Position numbers and translations under genes: made by a program
Shown: positions 36,240-47,797 of the stretch, piece after piece
Position numbering within the stretch: position 1 is the stretch's first letter
How the letters are laid out: the number at the start of each line of letters is the position of its first letter
Assembly (NCBI RefSeq): GCF_024713945.1
Contig: NC_134679.1
Coordinates: forward strand, 5,461,001 to 5,525,000
DNA: 64,000 nucleotides
Reading direction: 5' to 3'
Source: Dermatophagoides farinae
Lineage: Eukaryota; Arthropoda; Arachnida; Sarcoptiformes; Pyroglyphidae
The notes under the pieces: model-generated
What the model saw: the letters and a program-made list of their open reading frames with translations, nothing else
Told to the model about the DNA's origin: nothing
The model's database searches: none

Positions 36240-38705
36240 ATGATGATGATGCAATCAACGAATAAACGTCAACGAAAATCAAAAAATCAGCCACCACCAC
36301 CGAAAATACTGGAAAAATTAAAACGAAATCATCATCATCAAAGTCATCATGAATCGTTGCCATCATCATCATCTTTTTTCTATACGAAAAATTCATTATT
36401 TTTTCATCTAATAATATTCATACTAAGTATTTGTATTGGATTTTTTGGCTTCTCATTTTTTATCATCAATCCAAATACTAGACAATCAACGTTTATACCA
36501 TTCGATTCGAATCAGACATTTCCAGTCTATGATATATTTCCATCTTCGTATTCGAACAATCCATATTGGAGTAGTCTGATTCCAGGTCATTATTTTGCCT
36601 TACGATCTTCAAGACCCAATTCAACATTGGTTAGTTTAATGTGGTTTCGACAGAAACTCAGCCAAAATGATGGTGGTCTACCCATACGACATCTTTGTCG
36701 ACAAGATGATAAACTAAATACATATTATTGGAATTATAATGATTTACATAGTTTTGGTCATCAAACTTTAATCGATAACAATCTACATATAAATACTAGT
36801 TTTATTCGATTGAATGATGCTATTGTTTCACGAATAACAATCATCGATGCATTTCGAACCAAAGAATTGAATTCAATTATTCTATATGTGGCTGCCGAAA
36901 ACAGCAACGACGACAATCTAACTTTGTTTCAAGATGATCATAATCGTATATGGATTAAAGTTCAGAGCATTCAATCGGAAAATTATCATCTAAATTTTCG
37001 TATAAATAAAGGTGATCAAATTCTACAAAGTTTTCTAACAACAAATTCTTCATTAGATCGTTTGGAACAAACAGTAAAATCACATTTATTTTTCTACAAA
37101 CATGATGGCCATACACTATTTGTTATATCAAATTCTGAACAGGAAAATACTATGTATCGATCCAATTTCATAGCATATCAAGTAATTTTCAATCAATCAA
37201 TCGAAATTGACATATCAATGTTTTTCAATGATACAACTGAAAGCCTGATGTCCATCGATGATTTTGATTATGATAATGAAATGAATAAACATCAACAAAA
37301 GTTCCAAGTTGATTTTAATCAAAAATTTCATTTTGGTCATCAAATTTCAGCGGAAAAAATTCACTTTGCTCGTACAATATTGAGTAATGCAATCGGCAGT
37401 ATTGGCTATTATTATGGATATTCATTGGTCGATTCGGAACAATTTCCAATAGCTCAACCATATGGACCGATTCAATTGTTGGCTGTTGCACCATCTAGAT
37501 CGGTATTTCCACGTGGATTTCTGTGGGATGAAGGATTTCAACAATTATTGATTAGCCGTTGGGATCCAAAACTTTCAATGGCCATCATAAAAAGCTGGTT
37601 TTCATTGATGAATGAAAATGGATGGATACCACGTGAAGTGATACTTGGTGATGAGGCCATATCACGTGTGCCAAATGAATATCTTGTTCAACATTCTTCC
37701 AATGCAAATCCACCATCATTACTTCTTTCCATTGAATCATTAATCGATAGACAACAATTTGATCGTGAATGGCTTAAAGAAATTTATCCACGATTATTTC
37801 GTTGGTATCAATGGTTCAATACCACACAGACTGGTTCTCAAAAATTTCCATTTACATTCCGATGGCGTGGTCGTAATTCGACAACAAAATTGGAACTTAA
37901 TCCAAAAACATTGGCTTCCGGTCTAGATGATTATCCACGTGCTACACATCCTAATGATGATGAAATTCATATTGATCTTCGTTGTTGGATGGCATTAGCA
38001 TCGCGATTAATGTCGAAAATTAGTAAAGTTCTTGAAATCGATGATAAATTTGAAGAATATTATCGAATTCTTAGTGATAATAATTTACTTGAACAATTAC
38101 ATTGGTCGGATAAATATCAAATGTTTTGTGATAAAGGATTACATTCGACAAATATTAGTCTTAAAAAAATTCATAGTGGTAATAATGATGATGATCGTTC
38201 TTCGTGGGTCTTCGAACGACAAGTACTTACACCACCTCATTATGAATGTGTTGATGAATTTGGTTACATAAGTCTTTTTCCATTCATTATGACATTGCTT
38301 CGTCCAGATAATTCAAAATTGGAAACAATTCTAACAAATATAGAGAATCCAGAAATTCTTTGGACACCATATGGACTTCGTTCATTATCACAAAAAAGTT
38401 CATATTATAAAAAATATAACACTGAACATGATCCACCATATTGGCGTGGATCAATATGGATCAATATGAATTATCTAGTGTTGAAAGCATTGAATCATTA
38501 TTCAAAAATATCTGGACCATATCAAACACAAGCAAGACAAATACATTCACGTTTGAAAGCTAATCTAGTCCAAGCTATTCATACGGAATTTATTCGTACC
38601 GGTTATGTTTGGGAACAATATCAAGATGATAATGGCCATGGACGTGGTGCACATCCATTCACCGGTTGGACATCATTAATTGTATTGATTATGGCCGATG
38701 ATTGA
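36240..38705 (+). CDS. MOGS: Mannosyl-oligosaccharide glucosidase (glucosidase I, GH63)
   Basis: A single-exon frame of 821 residues. The frame is open from 36219, but that codon is TTG, so the first ATG (36240, one of four Met codons in a row) is the better start. The protein has a basic cytosolic tail, one signal-anchor helix (about residues 54-80, FFHLIIFILSICIGFFGFSF) and a large ER-lumenal domain. Typical family blocks are present: YWSSLIPGHYFALR, RGFLWDEGFQQLL (about 422), GLDDYPRA (about 561), YWRGSIWINMNYL and HPFTGWTSLIVLIM near the end. The enzyme removes the outermost alpha-1,2-glucose from the N-glycan precursor. Length fits the family. It converges on SLC38A9, with stops 187 bp apart. 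Confidence 0.95.
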   Translation: MMMMQSTNKRQRKSKNQPPPPKILEKLKRNHHHQSHHESLPSSSSFFYTKNSLFFHLIIFILSICIGFFGFSFFIINPNTRQSTFIPFDSNQTFPVYDIFPSSYSNNPYWSSLIPGHYFALRSSRPNSTLVSLMWFRQKLSQNDGGLPIRHLCRQDDKLNTYYWNYNDLHSFGHQTLIDNNLHINTSFIRLNDAIVSRITIIDAFRTKELNSIILYVAAENSNDDNLTLFQDDHNRIWIKVQSIQSENYHLNFRINKGDQILQSFLTTNSSLDRLEQTVKSHLFFYKHDGHTLFVISNSEQENTMYRSNFIAYQVIFNQSIEIDISMFFNDTTESLMSIDDFDYDNEMNKHQQKFQVDFNQKFHFGHQISAEKIHFARTILSNAIGSIGYYYGYSLVDSEQFPIAQPYGPIQLLAVAPSRSVFPRGFLWDEGFQQLLISRWDPKLSMAIIKSWFSLMNENGWIPREVILGDEAISRVPNEYLVQHSSNANPPSLLLSIESLIDRQQFDREWLKEIYPRLFRWYQWFNTTQTGSQKFPFTFRWRGRNSTTKLELNPKTLASGLDDYPRATHPNDDEIHIDLRCWMALASRLMSKISKVLEIDDKFEEYYRILSDNNLLEQLHWSDKYQMFCDKGLHSTNISLKKIHSGNNDDDRSSWVFERQVLTPPHYECVDEFGYISLFPFIMTLLRPDNSKLETILTNIENPEILWTPYGLRSLSQKSSYYKKYNTEHDPPYWRGSIWINMNYLVLKALNHYSKISGPYQTQARQIHSRLKANLVQAIHTEFIRTGYVWEQYQDDNGHGRGAHPFTGWTSLIVLIMADD

Positions 38706-38892
38706 TGATCTCAAATTTCCCGCCCTCTTTTTAAAATTTTTCCTCTGTCAACAAAAAAATGTCTTCTGCAATTCTGTTTTGTATATTAAAATTGAAAAAA
38801 AAATTTTATTAATAAAATAAAAAATCATTGATTTTTGATCGTTTCAAACAAACAAACAAAAAAAAATTATTTTACAAATCACAACCATTATT

Positions 38893-40656
38893 TTAATCAT
38901 GAACAAGAAATTGTGCAATAAAATTAGCTATACCCAATATTATCAACGAGAATAAACATCCCTTTAGGAATGGATGTAATGGTTTTTCAATCACATTTCT
39001 AGCCTTTATAAATGTCATTGTTGGCAATATGAATATCAATATCATACCAGAAAATGATCCACAATAACGAATAATTGTACCGATTTGTGGATAAAATTCG
39101 GCAAACATACAACCAATTGTCAAAAGACAAACATTAATGATAATGGTACGTGTGAATGGATAACTTATTCGTCCAGTATTCGGATCTTTGAATAATTGTA
39201 AAACCTGAACACGAAACATGTAGACCAACAAAGGAAATAGGCTTAAAACTTGAAGTAGTAAAAATAATCGAGTAATAAAAGCGAATAAATCATTTGATTC
39301 GAAATTGTCAAGAAAATTATCTTTGATACATTGTTTCGATAAAGGAAAGCTTATATAAATGATGATCGAAATGAGTAGATAAGTTACGGATACAAGGATA
39401 TAAGCAATAGCCAAATCTCGTAGATTATGCTTTGGATTCTTTTGTGTTTTAAGCAATGTAGTCAAACAATTATGAATGAACATGGCCAATGACAATACAC
39501 CAGTATAGATGGGAAAATTCCAATCAAATAGATGAACATAAAATTCTGAATTTGAATCGAATGAAATATTGATGAAATTCCATGAATAAGCTTTAAACAT
39601 TGCAAATATTAAAAGATAGAATACAGAAAATGTTCCAATAATATTGAATTTAAGAAAAAAATTAACAGATCGTAAACAAGTAATTGGACCAATGAATATT
39701 ATCAATATAACGGGTACAACAAAATCCAGATTAGCCATAAAATGATCATATCTTTCATCTGTCCCTTGGCTAACATTGACGATTGGATTACATACAACTG
39801 ATGATGTATTCAAACCGATTGTCATGTTAAGTATTTGAACTTGATAAATAAAACTAATCACATGTCGTAAGAAATTGCTCATCAATACCCAATATACAAT
39901 ACAACCGCCAGCCAATATAGATAATGATGATATTTGTGAGATTTTATGTGCCATATTTCCCAATAATAATGAACATAAATCGGTAAATTCATTCACTTGT
40001 ATGGAAAGTATTTTCGGAACTCGTATAACAAGTGAAGCGGTAAAAAAACATAATCCAGTCATTAATAGAATTATTAGAAATCCACCCAATAATCCGGCTT
40101 GATGATATGCCCATGGTAAACAAAGCAATGATGTACCCATCATCATGTTCCAAATGGCAAATATTGTTACAATAGATGATTGGCGAGCTTCAGATGAATT
40201 TTCTACTTGAAAAATTGGCACCGATACTTTTGGCAATATAAAATACCATGGAATCACATGATTTGGTATGATGAGAATATTTTCATTACTTCGTTTATGT
40301 TTGTCGAAATTTTCTGAACTATTAAACAGCCGATTATAATATCGATAACGATGATAAACGCTTGCTTCTTGAATGATGGCTCTATTTCCGTTGTTGTGGT
40401 TCATATTTACCGGAATTTTCAACGAAGAACTTGTTGCCAATGATGATGATGGTAATTGTGGTTCAAATGTTCCATAATCATATTGGCCAACCAGATCACC
40501 AGATGGTGGATAATAATATGGTAACCGGGTGCTTGGGGCCGATGTTAATGACGATGATAATAATGCTGATGATGACAGTTGAGGGTGTATAGAATTTTCT
40601 TGACAATTTGGCGATGAAGTTGATCGCCGAAGAATTGATCGTTTTCGATCATTCAT
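38893..40656 (-). CDS. SLC38A9: Lysosomal amino-acid transporter/sensor SLC38A9
   Basis: A single-exon frame of 587 residues. The frame extends upstream to 40674, but that codon is GTG, so the ATG at 40656 is chosen. A Ser-rich cytosolic N-terminus of about 160 residues precedes eleven or so membrane helices. Diagnostic blocks match SLC38A9 better than other SLC38 members: SSIVTIFAIWNMMMGTS, IVYWVLMSNFL, FIHNCLTTLLK, RDLAIAYILV and FLDNF. The family exports amino acids from lysosomes in an arginine-regulated way and signals through its N-terminal tail to Rag-Ragulator and mTORC1. The tail is longer than in human. The family call is firm; sensor function in this species is inferred. Confidence 0.88.
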   Translation of the reverse strand: MNDRKRSILRRSTSSPNCQENSIHPQLSSSALLSSSLTSAPSTRLPYYYPPSGDLVGQYDYGTFEPQLPSSSLATSSSLKIPVNMNHNNGNRAIIQEASVYHRYRYYNRLFNSSENFDKHKRSNENILIIPNHVIPWYFILPKVSVPIFQVENSSEARQSSIVTIFAIWNMMMGTSLLCLPWAYHQAGLLGGFLIILLMTGLCFFTASLVIRVPKILSIQVNEFTDLCSLLLGNMAHKISQISSLSILAGGCIVYWVLMSNFLRHVISFIYQVQILNMTIGLNTSSVVCNPIVNVSQGTDERYDHFMANLDFVVPVILIIFIGPITCLRSVNFFLKFNIIGTFSVFYLLIFAMFKAYSWNFINISFDSNSEFYVHLFDWNFPIYTGVLSLAMFIHNCLTTLLKTQKNPKHNLRDLAIAYILVSVTYLLISIIIYISFPLSKQCIKDNFLDNFESNDLFAFITRLFLLLQVLSLFPLLVYMFRVQVLQLFKDPNTGRISYPFTRTIIINVCLLTIGCMFAEFYPQIGTIIRYCGSFSGMILIFILPTMTFIKARNVIEKPLHPFLKGCLFSLIILGIANFIAQFLVHD

Positions 40657-41835
40657 GTTTAAAGATTCTCTCACTTTAGCGAATTTGTTTTTTTCAAATT
40701 ATTAATGCTAATGATCATCAAAATAAAAATTTGGTATCAAATATCAAAATTCAAGAATGAGGAAGTTTACACATTGTTGTCGCCTTCTTATTAATCGAAT
40801 GATTTTTCTCGATATGATAAATGGAAATTAATTCAAACTCAGGTCATTCATTCGTCTATCACAATCGATAAATATATTTTGATTTTTTTCCAATATAAAA
40901 AAAATTTCTTCATTCGATACACCGCGATCGATTAATAGATGGATGGATGGTTGGAAGGATGGGTTGCATATATTTATAATCGATCGAAATATAGAGATTG
41001 ATTGATCAATGATCGGATAGGTTGATTGGAAACAATCAAAAATTTTATCAATTTTACTTGCACATATAGCTTTTATGTCAATGTGATCTGATTTGATATT
41101 ATGCATGGCCCATTAATACTTTCTTCACATTATATTCGATCAAATATTGATCGATTAATTGATTAATTGATTCGACTATTTAGTATCATTGAGTATTTCC
41201 CAATCATCATCCAACCATCATTGCCACAAGTTCGAGTAACACTTTTGACGTGAATTTTTTCACATTAAAGTTTTCTGCATTTGTCACATTTTTGCTCTTG
41301 TAATATCAAATCGATTCATGATAGACAGACAGGCGTTGTTTATCAATAATAAAAAAAAATTTCCTGATCAATGATATCAACGATTTTTAAACGATAATCA
41401 GAAAAAAAATATTGGCCAAATTTTATTTAATTTTCTTCCCCAAACACCAACTCAACAAACTCCCTAAAAAAATGATAAAAAAAATTCCCGATCAAAGTAA
41501 CATTATTTGTCTACAAAGAAAAGCATACCAGAAAAAATAAACATTCAAAGATTAATGGAAAAATTTTCCAAAAAATTATGACGCATCATGGAAACGAAAC
41601 GAAAAAATTGTAAACAAAAAAAAAATCTTATGGATCGAACACAGAAATTTTTTTTTTAATAACCTAATTGTTCAAATAGAACGTATATATCTTAATCCCG
41701 TTATTGTTACAAAAAACAAAAATTGGATTAAATAATCAAGAAATTTATTTGCCAATTTAAAAAAGATGAAAAAACAAATGAAAACAATTTGATTCGATTT
41801 AATTTGGTGTGTAATTCCGATTGATTATATAGCCA
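40657..41835. other. Intergenic region
   Basis: AT-rich sequence between the 5' end of SLC38A9 and a small ORF. A 92-codon minus-strand frame (40828-41106) has no recognisable features and I do not call it. Promoter elements for the two flanking divergent genes may lie here. Confidence 0.5.
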
Positions 41836-42114
41836 ATGGATAATAAATTTCAAAGTTTTCTAATTTTCTTAGCAATATATGTTTTTGTCGTAACAATTGT
41901 CATGATAATCACGATATTCTTATTACATTATTTTTGTCTTACTTTTCCCGAATCACCATCATCATTATCATTATTGAGCCATATTAAATCATCACATTGT
42001 GATTTAGATGAATCACCAAGTTTAATTAAAACAATTCCTACAGATATTCTTGATGATAATATACAATCGAAATATAAACCGGATACTATAATCATTTCTG
42101 CAACGAGAAAATAA
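41836..42114 (+). CDS. Small single-pass membrane protein, hypothetical
   Basis: A 92-residue frame with an ATG in good context (AGCCAATGG). There is one strong hydrophobic helix at about residues 8-34 (FLIFLAIYVFVVTIVMIITIFLLHYF), followed by a polar, Ser/Asp-rich tail of about 55 residues. The balanced composition, quite unlike the repeat-encoded ORFs elsewhere, favours a real gene. AATAAA overlaps the stop region (about 42111). It converges with EMC2. No family is recognised. Confidence 0.45.
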   Translation: MDNKFQSFLIFLAIYVFVVTIVMIITIFLLHYFCLTFPESPSSLSLLSHIKSSHCDLDESPSLIKTIPTDILDDNIQSKYKPDTIIISATRK

Positions 42115-42277
42115 ATGTCTTGTTGTTGCCATGTGTGGACATATATTCATTTAATTTTAATTTTAATAATTTGAATGCAATGTGTGTTGGTGTTAATTAC
42201 TACTATTTTTAATATATACTAATACATCTCTTGGGTATTGATTTTTATGTGTTCAATCATTTACAATTATATTAAAA

Positions 42278-43321
42278 TTAATTTGAAATAGACAATGCTT
42301 CTAATGCCGAATCAATATTATCGATCAAACGTTCGTTTGCTTTTTCAATCGAATTTGATGATGATAAATTTTTCTTATAAATATTGGAAATCTGATTCGA
42401 AGCCCATTGAGCTAGTAGAATGTATTCCTTCTTTTTAGATGCTGTCGTTTTTGGTGATGTTGCCAATGCATTTGATGATAATATCAAACCATAAAGTGCG
42501 TGAAGACTTGATGGTTTTAATTTTGTTGCCTGTGCATAATATGAACGTGCCAATTCCAATGAATCACCTGTTCCTATTGTATATTGAATGTCAGCATATC
42601 GTTCATGATACAAATGATTATGTGGATTTGATAGAATCAATTCTTCAACACAGAAAGCAGCTTTAGCATATTCTTGTTCTTGAATATAGAATTCTGAAAG
42701 TTGAATCCATGCTTCATGATCATTCATAAAATTTTTTAGATAATCACATGATGCTTTAATTGCAAGATGATTCTTCCTAGTAGCGATTAAAATGGCAATT
42801 TTACGTTTATGTAACAACGAATTCGATTCATCATTAGCAATCAGCTCATTATATTTGGCTATAGCATCATCATAACGTTGTGTCAATTCCAATTTAGCCA
42901 TCATTCGAAGTCGTTTTACTCGGCTACTATTAGGAAATTTGTTCAATAATTGTGTTATACAGCTTTCGATCAATGTTTTATCATGAAGATCCATTGCGGC
43001 TACACAAACTTGTTCCAAGACTACCCATTCTGAAAAAAATTAGTTATGAATTCAAAATGAACCCAGAATCATTGGATAATACATACTTTCGTCACCGAGA
43101 TATGAACCAAGATCTTTGGTGAGCCATATTTGACGCACTAATTCCGAATTACGAGCATTTTCTTCGCGCCATTTTTGTAACAATTCTTTTGATTCTGTTT
43201 TCATAAAATAAAATTCGATTGATTTCAAGGAAAAAAATGTGAATAAAAACCAAACACACATACCTCGTTTACTCAATTTTGATACAAATTCATCACAGGA
43301 TTCAAATTTATTCGGGTCCAT
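42278..43321 (-). CDS. EMC2: ER membrane protein complex subunit 2
   Basis: Three exons (minus): 43264-43321, 43087-43194, 42278-43029, all GT-AG. They join to 918 nt and 305 residues, close to the usual 297. TPR-rich blocks are characteristic of EMC2/TTC35: HEAWIQLSEFYIQEQEYA, KAAFCVEELILSNPHNHLY, ERYADIQYTIGTG, ARSYYAQATKLKP and ALYGLILSSNALA. EMC2 is the cytosolic scaffold of the ER insertase that places tail-anchored and multi-pass proteins in the membrane. Introns are about 69 and 57 bp. The 5' end faces the 3' end of eEF1A, about 430 bp away. Confidence 0.93.
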
Positions 43322-43750
43322 TATTGATAAGATAATTTATTAAATATGACACTGGAATGATTTTTTATGAATTGAGTAATGATTGGATGCTCAATATTGA
43401 ATGAATGTTATTATGAATATTATTGTTGAAAAAATAATGAATCATCGATGAAGAAAATTGCAGGGAAATTTAAAAACAAAACATGCAAAAAAACTTTCCA
43501 GAATACAAATATCATCGTCACCAAGGGGAACTGGATATGTTTGTGATCTGATGTTGGTTTGCCACGTTCATTCGATGACTAGCAATATCATATCAAATTC
43601 TAAAAACGAAAATCAAATACAAAAGGCATTTTTTTCTTGGAAATTTTTATTTTTCAAAACTTATTAATCATTTTTTTTTTGTTTTCCAATATAAAATGAA
43701 AATTGTTTATTGAGTTGTATTTTTGTTTCAAAAATCAATCATCATATGTA
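43322..43750. other. Spacer between EMC2 and eEF1A, including the eEF1A 3' UTR
   Basis: On the minus strand an AATAAA lies at about 43707-43712, downstream of the eEF1A frame. The rest is AT-rich. A good poly-pyrimidine AG acceptor occurs near 43600 and is discussed with the eEF1A C-terminus. Confidence 0.55.
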
Positions 43751-45348
43751 TTAAATGTGTTGGGATTTATAATTGGCGTATGTGATGTGTGTTTCAAGAG
43801 AGAGAGAGAAAAAGAGCGAAAAGTGAATTGCCAGACGGCCCATAGAAACAAAGAAACGTATTCCAGGTTCGAGGCGTTTGGTTACTTTTTCTTTTGTGCC
43901 TTTTTCAGCAGCCTTGGTCACTTTACCACTGGTAGCTTCTTTCGGTTTGACAGCTTTGATGACACCGACGGCCACGGTTTGTCTCATGTCACGAACGGCA
44001 AAACGACCCAATGGTGGGAATTCCGTAAATGTTTCGACACACATTGGTTTGGTTGGCGCCAAATCGATAATGGCGGCATCACCTGATTTGATTGATTTGG
44101 GCATATCTTCCAATTTTTTTCCTGAACGACGGTCACATTTTTCCTTGATTTCCTTGAATTTGCAAGCGATGTGAGCTGTGTGGCAATCCAACACTGGAGT
44201 GTATCCATTGGAGATTTGGCCTGGATGATTCAATACAATGACCTGGGCAGTGAATTCTTCACATCCCTTTGGAGGATTATCTTTGCTATCACCAGCCACA
44301 TAACCACGACGCAATTCCTTGACGGAAACGTTCTTGACATTAAAACCAACATTATCGCCAGGGACAGCTTCTTGCAAGGCTTCATGGTGCATTTCGACAG
44401 ATTTAACTTCAGTGGTAATACCAGCTGGAGCAAAAGTAACGACACAACCTGGTTTCAAAACACCAGTTTCAACACGACCAACGGGCACGGTACCAATACC
44501 ACCAATCTTGTACACATCTTGCAATGGCAATCGAAGTGGTTTGTCAGTTGGACGAGTTGGTGGTTCTTGGGCATCCAAAGCTTGCAACAAAGTTTTGCCT
44601 TCAAATTTTTGTCCTTTTCGTTCAATCGACCATCCTTTAAACCAGGTCATGTTGGTTGATGGGTCCAACATGTTGTCACCGTTCCAGCCAGAGATTGGGA
44701 CAAAAGCGACGGTAGCCGGATTATAACCAATCTTTTTTACATAGGCAGACACTTCCTTTTGGATTTCTTCGAAACGAGCTTGAGAGAATGGTGGTTCGGT
44801 GGTGTCCATTTTGTTTACACCAACAATCAATTGTTTGACACCCAAAGTATAGGCAAGCAAAGCATGTTCACGGGTTTGACCGTTTTTCGAGATACCAGCT
44901 TCAAATTCACCAGTACCAGCAGCGACAATCAAAACAGCCACATCGGCTTGAGAAGTACCAGTAATCATGTTTTTGATGAAATCTCTGTGACCAGGAGCAT
45001 CAATAACAGTTACGTAATATTTTGGTGTTTCGAATTTCCACAAAGTGATATCAATGGTAATACCACGTTCACGTTCAGCTTTTAGTTTATCCAAAACCCA
45101 GGCATATTTGAAAGAACCTTTGCCCATCTACATATACGTTTAGTGATATGAAAAAAAATCATTTAAATATGAGAATCAAAAAATTAAATACTCGATAAAC
45201 TTACATCTTGAGCTTCTTTTTCGAATTTTTCAATGGTACGTTTATCGATACCGCCACATTTGTAGATCAAATGTCCGGTGGTTGTCGATTTACCAGAATC
45301 GACGTGACCAATGACGACAATGTTGATATGAGTCTTTTCTTTTCCCAT
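43751..45348 (-). CDS. eEF1A: Translation elongation factor 1-alpha (with apparent C-terminal extension)
   Basis: Two coding exons: 45205-45348 (48 codons) and 43751-45127. GTP-binding motifs are intact: GHVDSGKS (14-21), DAPGH (91-95) and NKMD (153-156). All three domains are collinear with the family. The protein delivers aminoacyl-tRNA to the ribosome. As read, the frame gives 506 residues. The expected end, GTKEK at residue 462, is followed by 44 unrelated residues before a stop at 43751. Removing one T from the T5 run at 43886-43890 would place a stop directly after residue 462, so the extension is probably caused by one extra base (assembly error or real variant). Codon use is richer in C- and G-ending codons than in neighbours, as expected for high expression. 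Confidence 0.93.
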
Positions 45349-46389
45349 CTTGTTTCAAAAACGAATTATATATTTTAATGATGATGATAATTCAAAACTA
45401 AATTTGATAAACAAAAAAAAAGATGCAAAAAAATATAAATTTGTAAAAAAAATGCTTCAAATTGTAAATGCGTTATGTAAAACAAAAAAATTATCAAACA
45501 CACACACACACTATGCGAAACTTTTAAATAAAGAAAGCAATAGTAAAAAAAAAATGCAGTATTACCACCAAACACACACAGATACAGCACAAGAACACAC
45601 TGAGAAAAAAAAGCAAAAAAAAAATTGGAAAAAAAGCACACCGTGTGTAACAGAAATGCAATGCCGACGGAAGTGGCGCTTCAATCGTCAAAAAAAAATC
45701 TTTAACACAAATCATTATAAAAAATACAGTGAAGACACTAGGTGGCATGTTTTAATGAATGAATGAATGTATGTATGTAAAAAAAAAATGCAGCGTGGGC
45801 TACACATACACAATGGATAATACTGCATACGTGTATTCATACAATGAAACAAAACTATTAAAGCGCAGAATCAAAAAAAAAAAAAAAAAAAACTAAAAAG
45901 GAAGAACCACCACCACACAGAGATGTGAATTTTGTTAACACACACACATGCTTCTTTTTCAAGACAAATCCGGATACTTGTTTCGTATGAAAAAGAAATG
46001 CATAAACACGTTGAACGAAACAAAAAAAAAAAAAAAAGAAATTCGAAAGCAAAAAAAAAAACCTGGAATATCAATGATTGTAATTGCAGAAATTCGGAGT
46101 AAAAAAAAAAAATTTTTAACTTGATAAAAAAATTTGATATAAGAAAAAATCATTGAAAAACTAGAAAAAAAATCTGATCTAACACAAAAATCATCTGTAA
46201 TTGATGATTATGATGTGATTAAAATGCAATGAAAAGAACGGATTGAGAAATGACGAATCCTGAGACGGAAATATAGAAATTGAATTTTCATTTTTTTTCG
46301 CATCTCAATCCGAATTAAATCAAAGTTAATTGAATAGAATGATGGTGAATATAAAAAAGATAATAATGAAATAAAAATCAAAAACTCAC
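45349..46389 (-). other. Probable 5' UTR intron of eEF1A
   Basis: On the minus strand a GTGAGT donor lies at 46384-46389, and an AG sits directly before the ATG (45349-45350) after a T-rich stretch. eEF1A genes commonly have a 5' UTR intron of about this size. The body is repeat-rich (CA, poly-A) and has no coding sequence. Confidence 0.55.
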
Positions 46390-46422
46390 TTTAAGATGCG
46401 TGAAAAGATAGCGTGGAAAAAG
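46390..46422 (-). promoter_or_regulatory. Putative eEF1A non-coding first exon with TOP/TCT start
   Basis: The minus strand reads CTTTTTCCACGC from 46422, a terminal oligopyrimidine-type start, and the exon would end at the GTGAGT donor. Such starts are typical of translation-factor and ribosomal-protein genes and confer growth-linked translation control. The start was chosen by pattern only. Confidence 0.45.
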
Positions 46423-47001
46423 AAATCAAAGTACAAAAATTTTTTTACAAACGATAATGAAAAATTTGAAAAAAAGACGTGTGAACAACATGCACAACAA
46501 ACGCCAAATAAACTGAAAGCAAAATGTGCATTGTAGTTTTATTCATTTGCCGTCGTCGTTTTTTTTATGTTGCTATTTTTATCCAAGTAAGTCTAAAATT
46601 CATAAACTACGTTTGCCGGTAATTTTTCACAATCATCGGATAATGAACACATTGAAATTCATATTAATGATTAATAATTAAAGTGAAATTAATTTGACCA
46701 TAAGTGTGACATGAAAAATTTCTATTATTAATCAAAATTGTAAGGTTTAAAAGTGATAAAATTTTCATCGTAATTCATGAATTAAGATTTAGGTATTAAT
46801 AGCTGACATTTAGTCATCCTTGACTTATTCATATAAACCATGATACCATGTGGATTTGATGATGATTAAATTCTCTATTCTCTGGGTTCATCAATTTCAA
46901 TTTTTTTCAGTTTAATTTCCACAATACAAAAGCTAAAGGTAATTATCTTACTTTCTCTTGCATCTTTTATTGATTTAATAGCCTAATAATTAGTTAAAGT
47001 C
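46423..47001. other. Divergent promoter region between eEF1A and MRPS14
   Basis: About 580 bp of AT-rich sequence between the putative eEF1A start (minus) and the MRPS14 ATG (plus). A possible tiny 5' UTR intron of MRPS14 (AAAGGTAATT to TTTAATAG, about 46939-46981) is visible. Confidence 0.4.
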
Positions 47002-47662
47002 ATGACATTGATACTGAATAAATTAGGAAAACAAATCAAACAAACGATTCATTTGGTCAATGGATCAGCAGTCAATTTTATTAATAATCAATCACCGTTA
47101 AATTTTGTTCGTTTTTTGGCATCAAAATCAGGAAAAAATCCATTTCCACAATATATTAATCTTCCACCTATTTCTCCATTATCTGGTAAAGGTCATACAT
47201 TTGAAACACGAATTGAACGTAAACGAAAAATTGAAGATCCAAATGTACCAAGTTTAAATTCAATTAGTGAATTAAAATGGGCTACAACACGTATGTTGCG
47301 TGATGTTCGTAGACGAAGAGTATTCATCGATTATTATCCATTTCGTCAATGTTATTATAATATGAGAAAGAATCGAACATTGCCTGAATCTGTTAGGGTT
47401 CGTGTTTTTTTTATTTTTTTTGTTGGAATTTTCGTTATTGACTAATCTTTTTTTTCGCTATTCTAAATCTATTTAGGAAGAAGCATACAAACTTGAACGT
47501 GCATTACCACGAGATTCTATGTTTCATTTATTACATAGTCGTTGTGCTATAACTGGTCGATCACGTGGTGTTGTCAAACGTTATCGTATGAGTCGTTTTT
47601 GTTTTCGAAATTTTGCCGATTATAATCAACTTTCTGGAGTGATTAAAGCTTGTTGGTCATAA
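47002..47662 (+). CDS. MRPS14: Mitochondrial ribosomal protein S14 (uS14m)
   Basis: Two exons, 47002-47397 and 47477-47662, give 193 residues. The C-terminal half is the conserved uS14 core: ATTRMLRDVRRRRVF, ALPRDSMFHLLHSRCAITGR, SRGVVKRYRMSRFCFR and DYNQLSGVIKACWS, which matches the family's end. The N-terminal 90 residues are variable, basic and lack acidic clusters, consistent with a mitochondrial targeting region. The donor could be GTTCGT at 47398 or GTTAGG six bases earlier; both keep the frame. The protein is part of the mitochondrial small subunit. TSEN34 follows 135 bp later on the same strand. Confidence 0.9.
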
Positions 47663-47797
47663 TTTTTTTTTTGTTGGCTACAAATAATAATAATAATTTC
47701 AATTTAATTCGAAAATCGACTGTAGTTTCTTTTTGTCTTAGTTTTTGTTTCATCATCAAATTCATCAAATTCAATTAATATTTTCGTTATTTCAAAA

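Noticed and set aside
40828-41106. 92-codon minus-strand ORF with an ATG
   Set aside because: No recognisable features, no good upstream context, and it lies in the likely promoter region of SLC38A9.
43703-45085. Plus-strand ORFs of 90-160 codons opposite eEF1A
   Set aside because: These are antisense shadows of the conserved eEF1A coding sequence.
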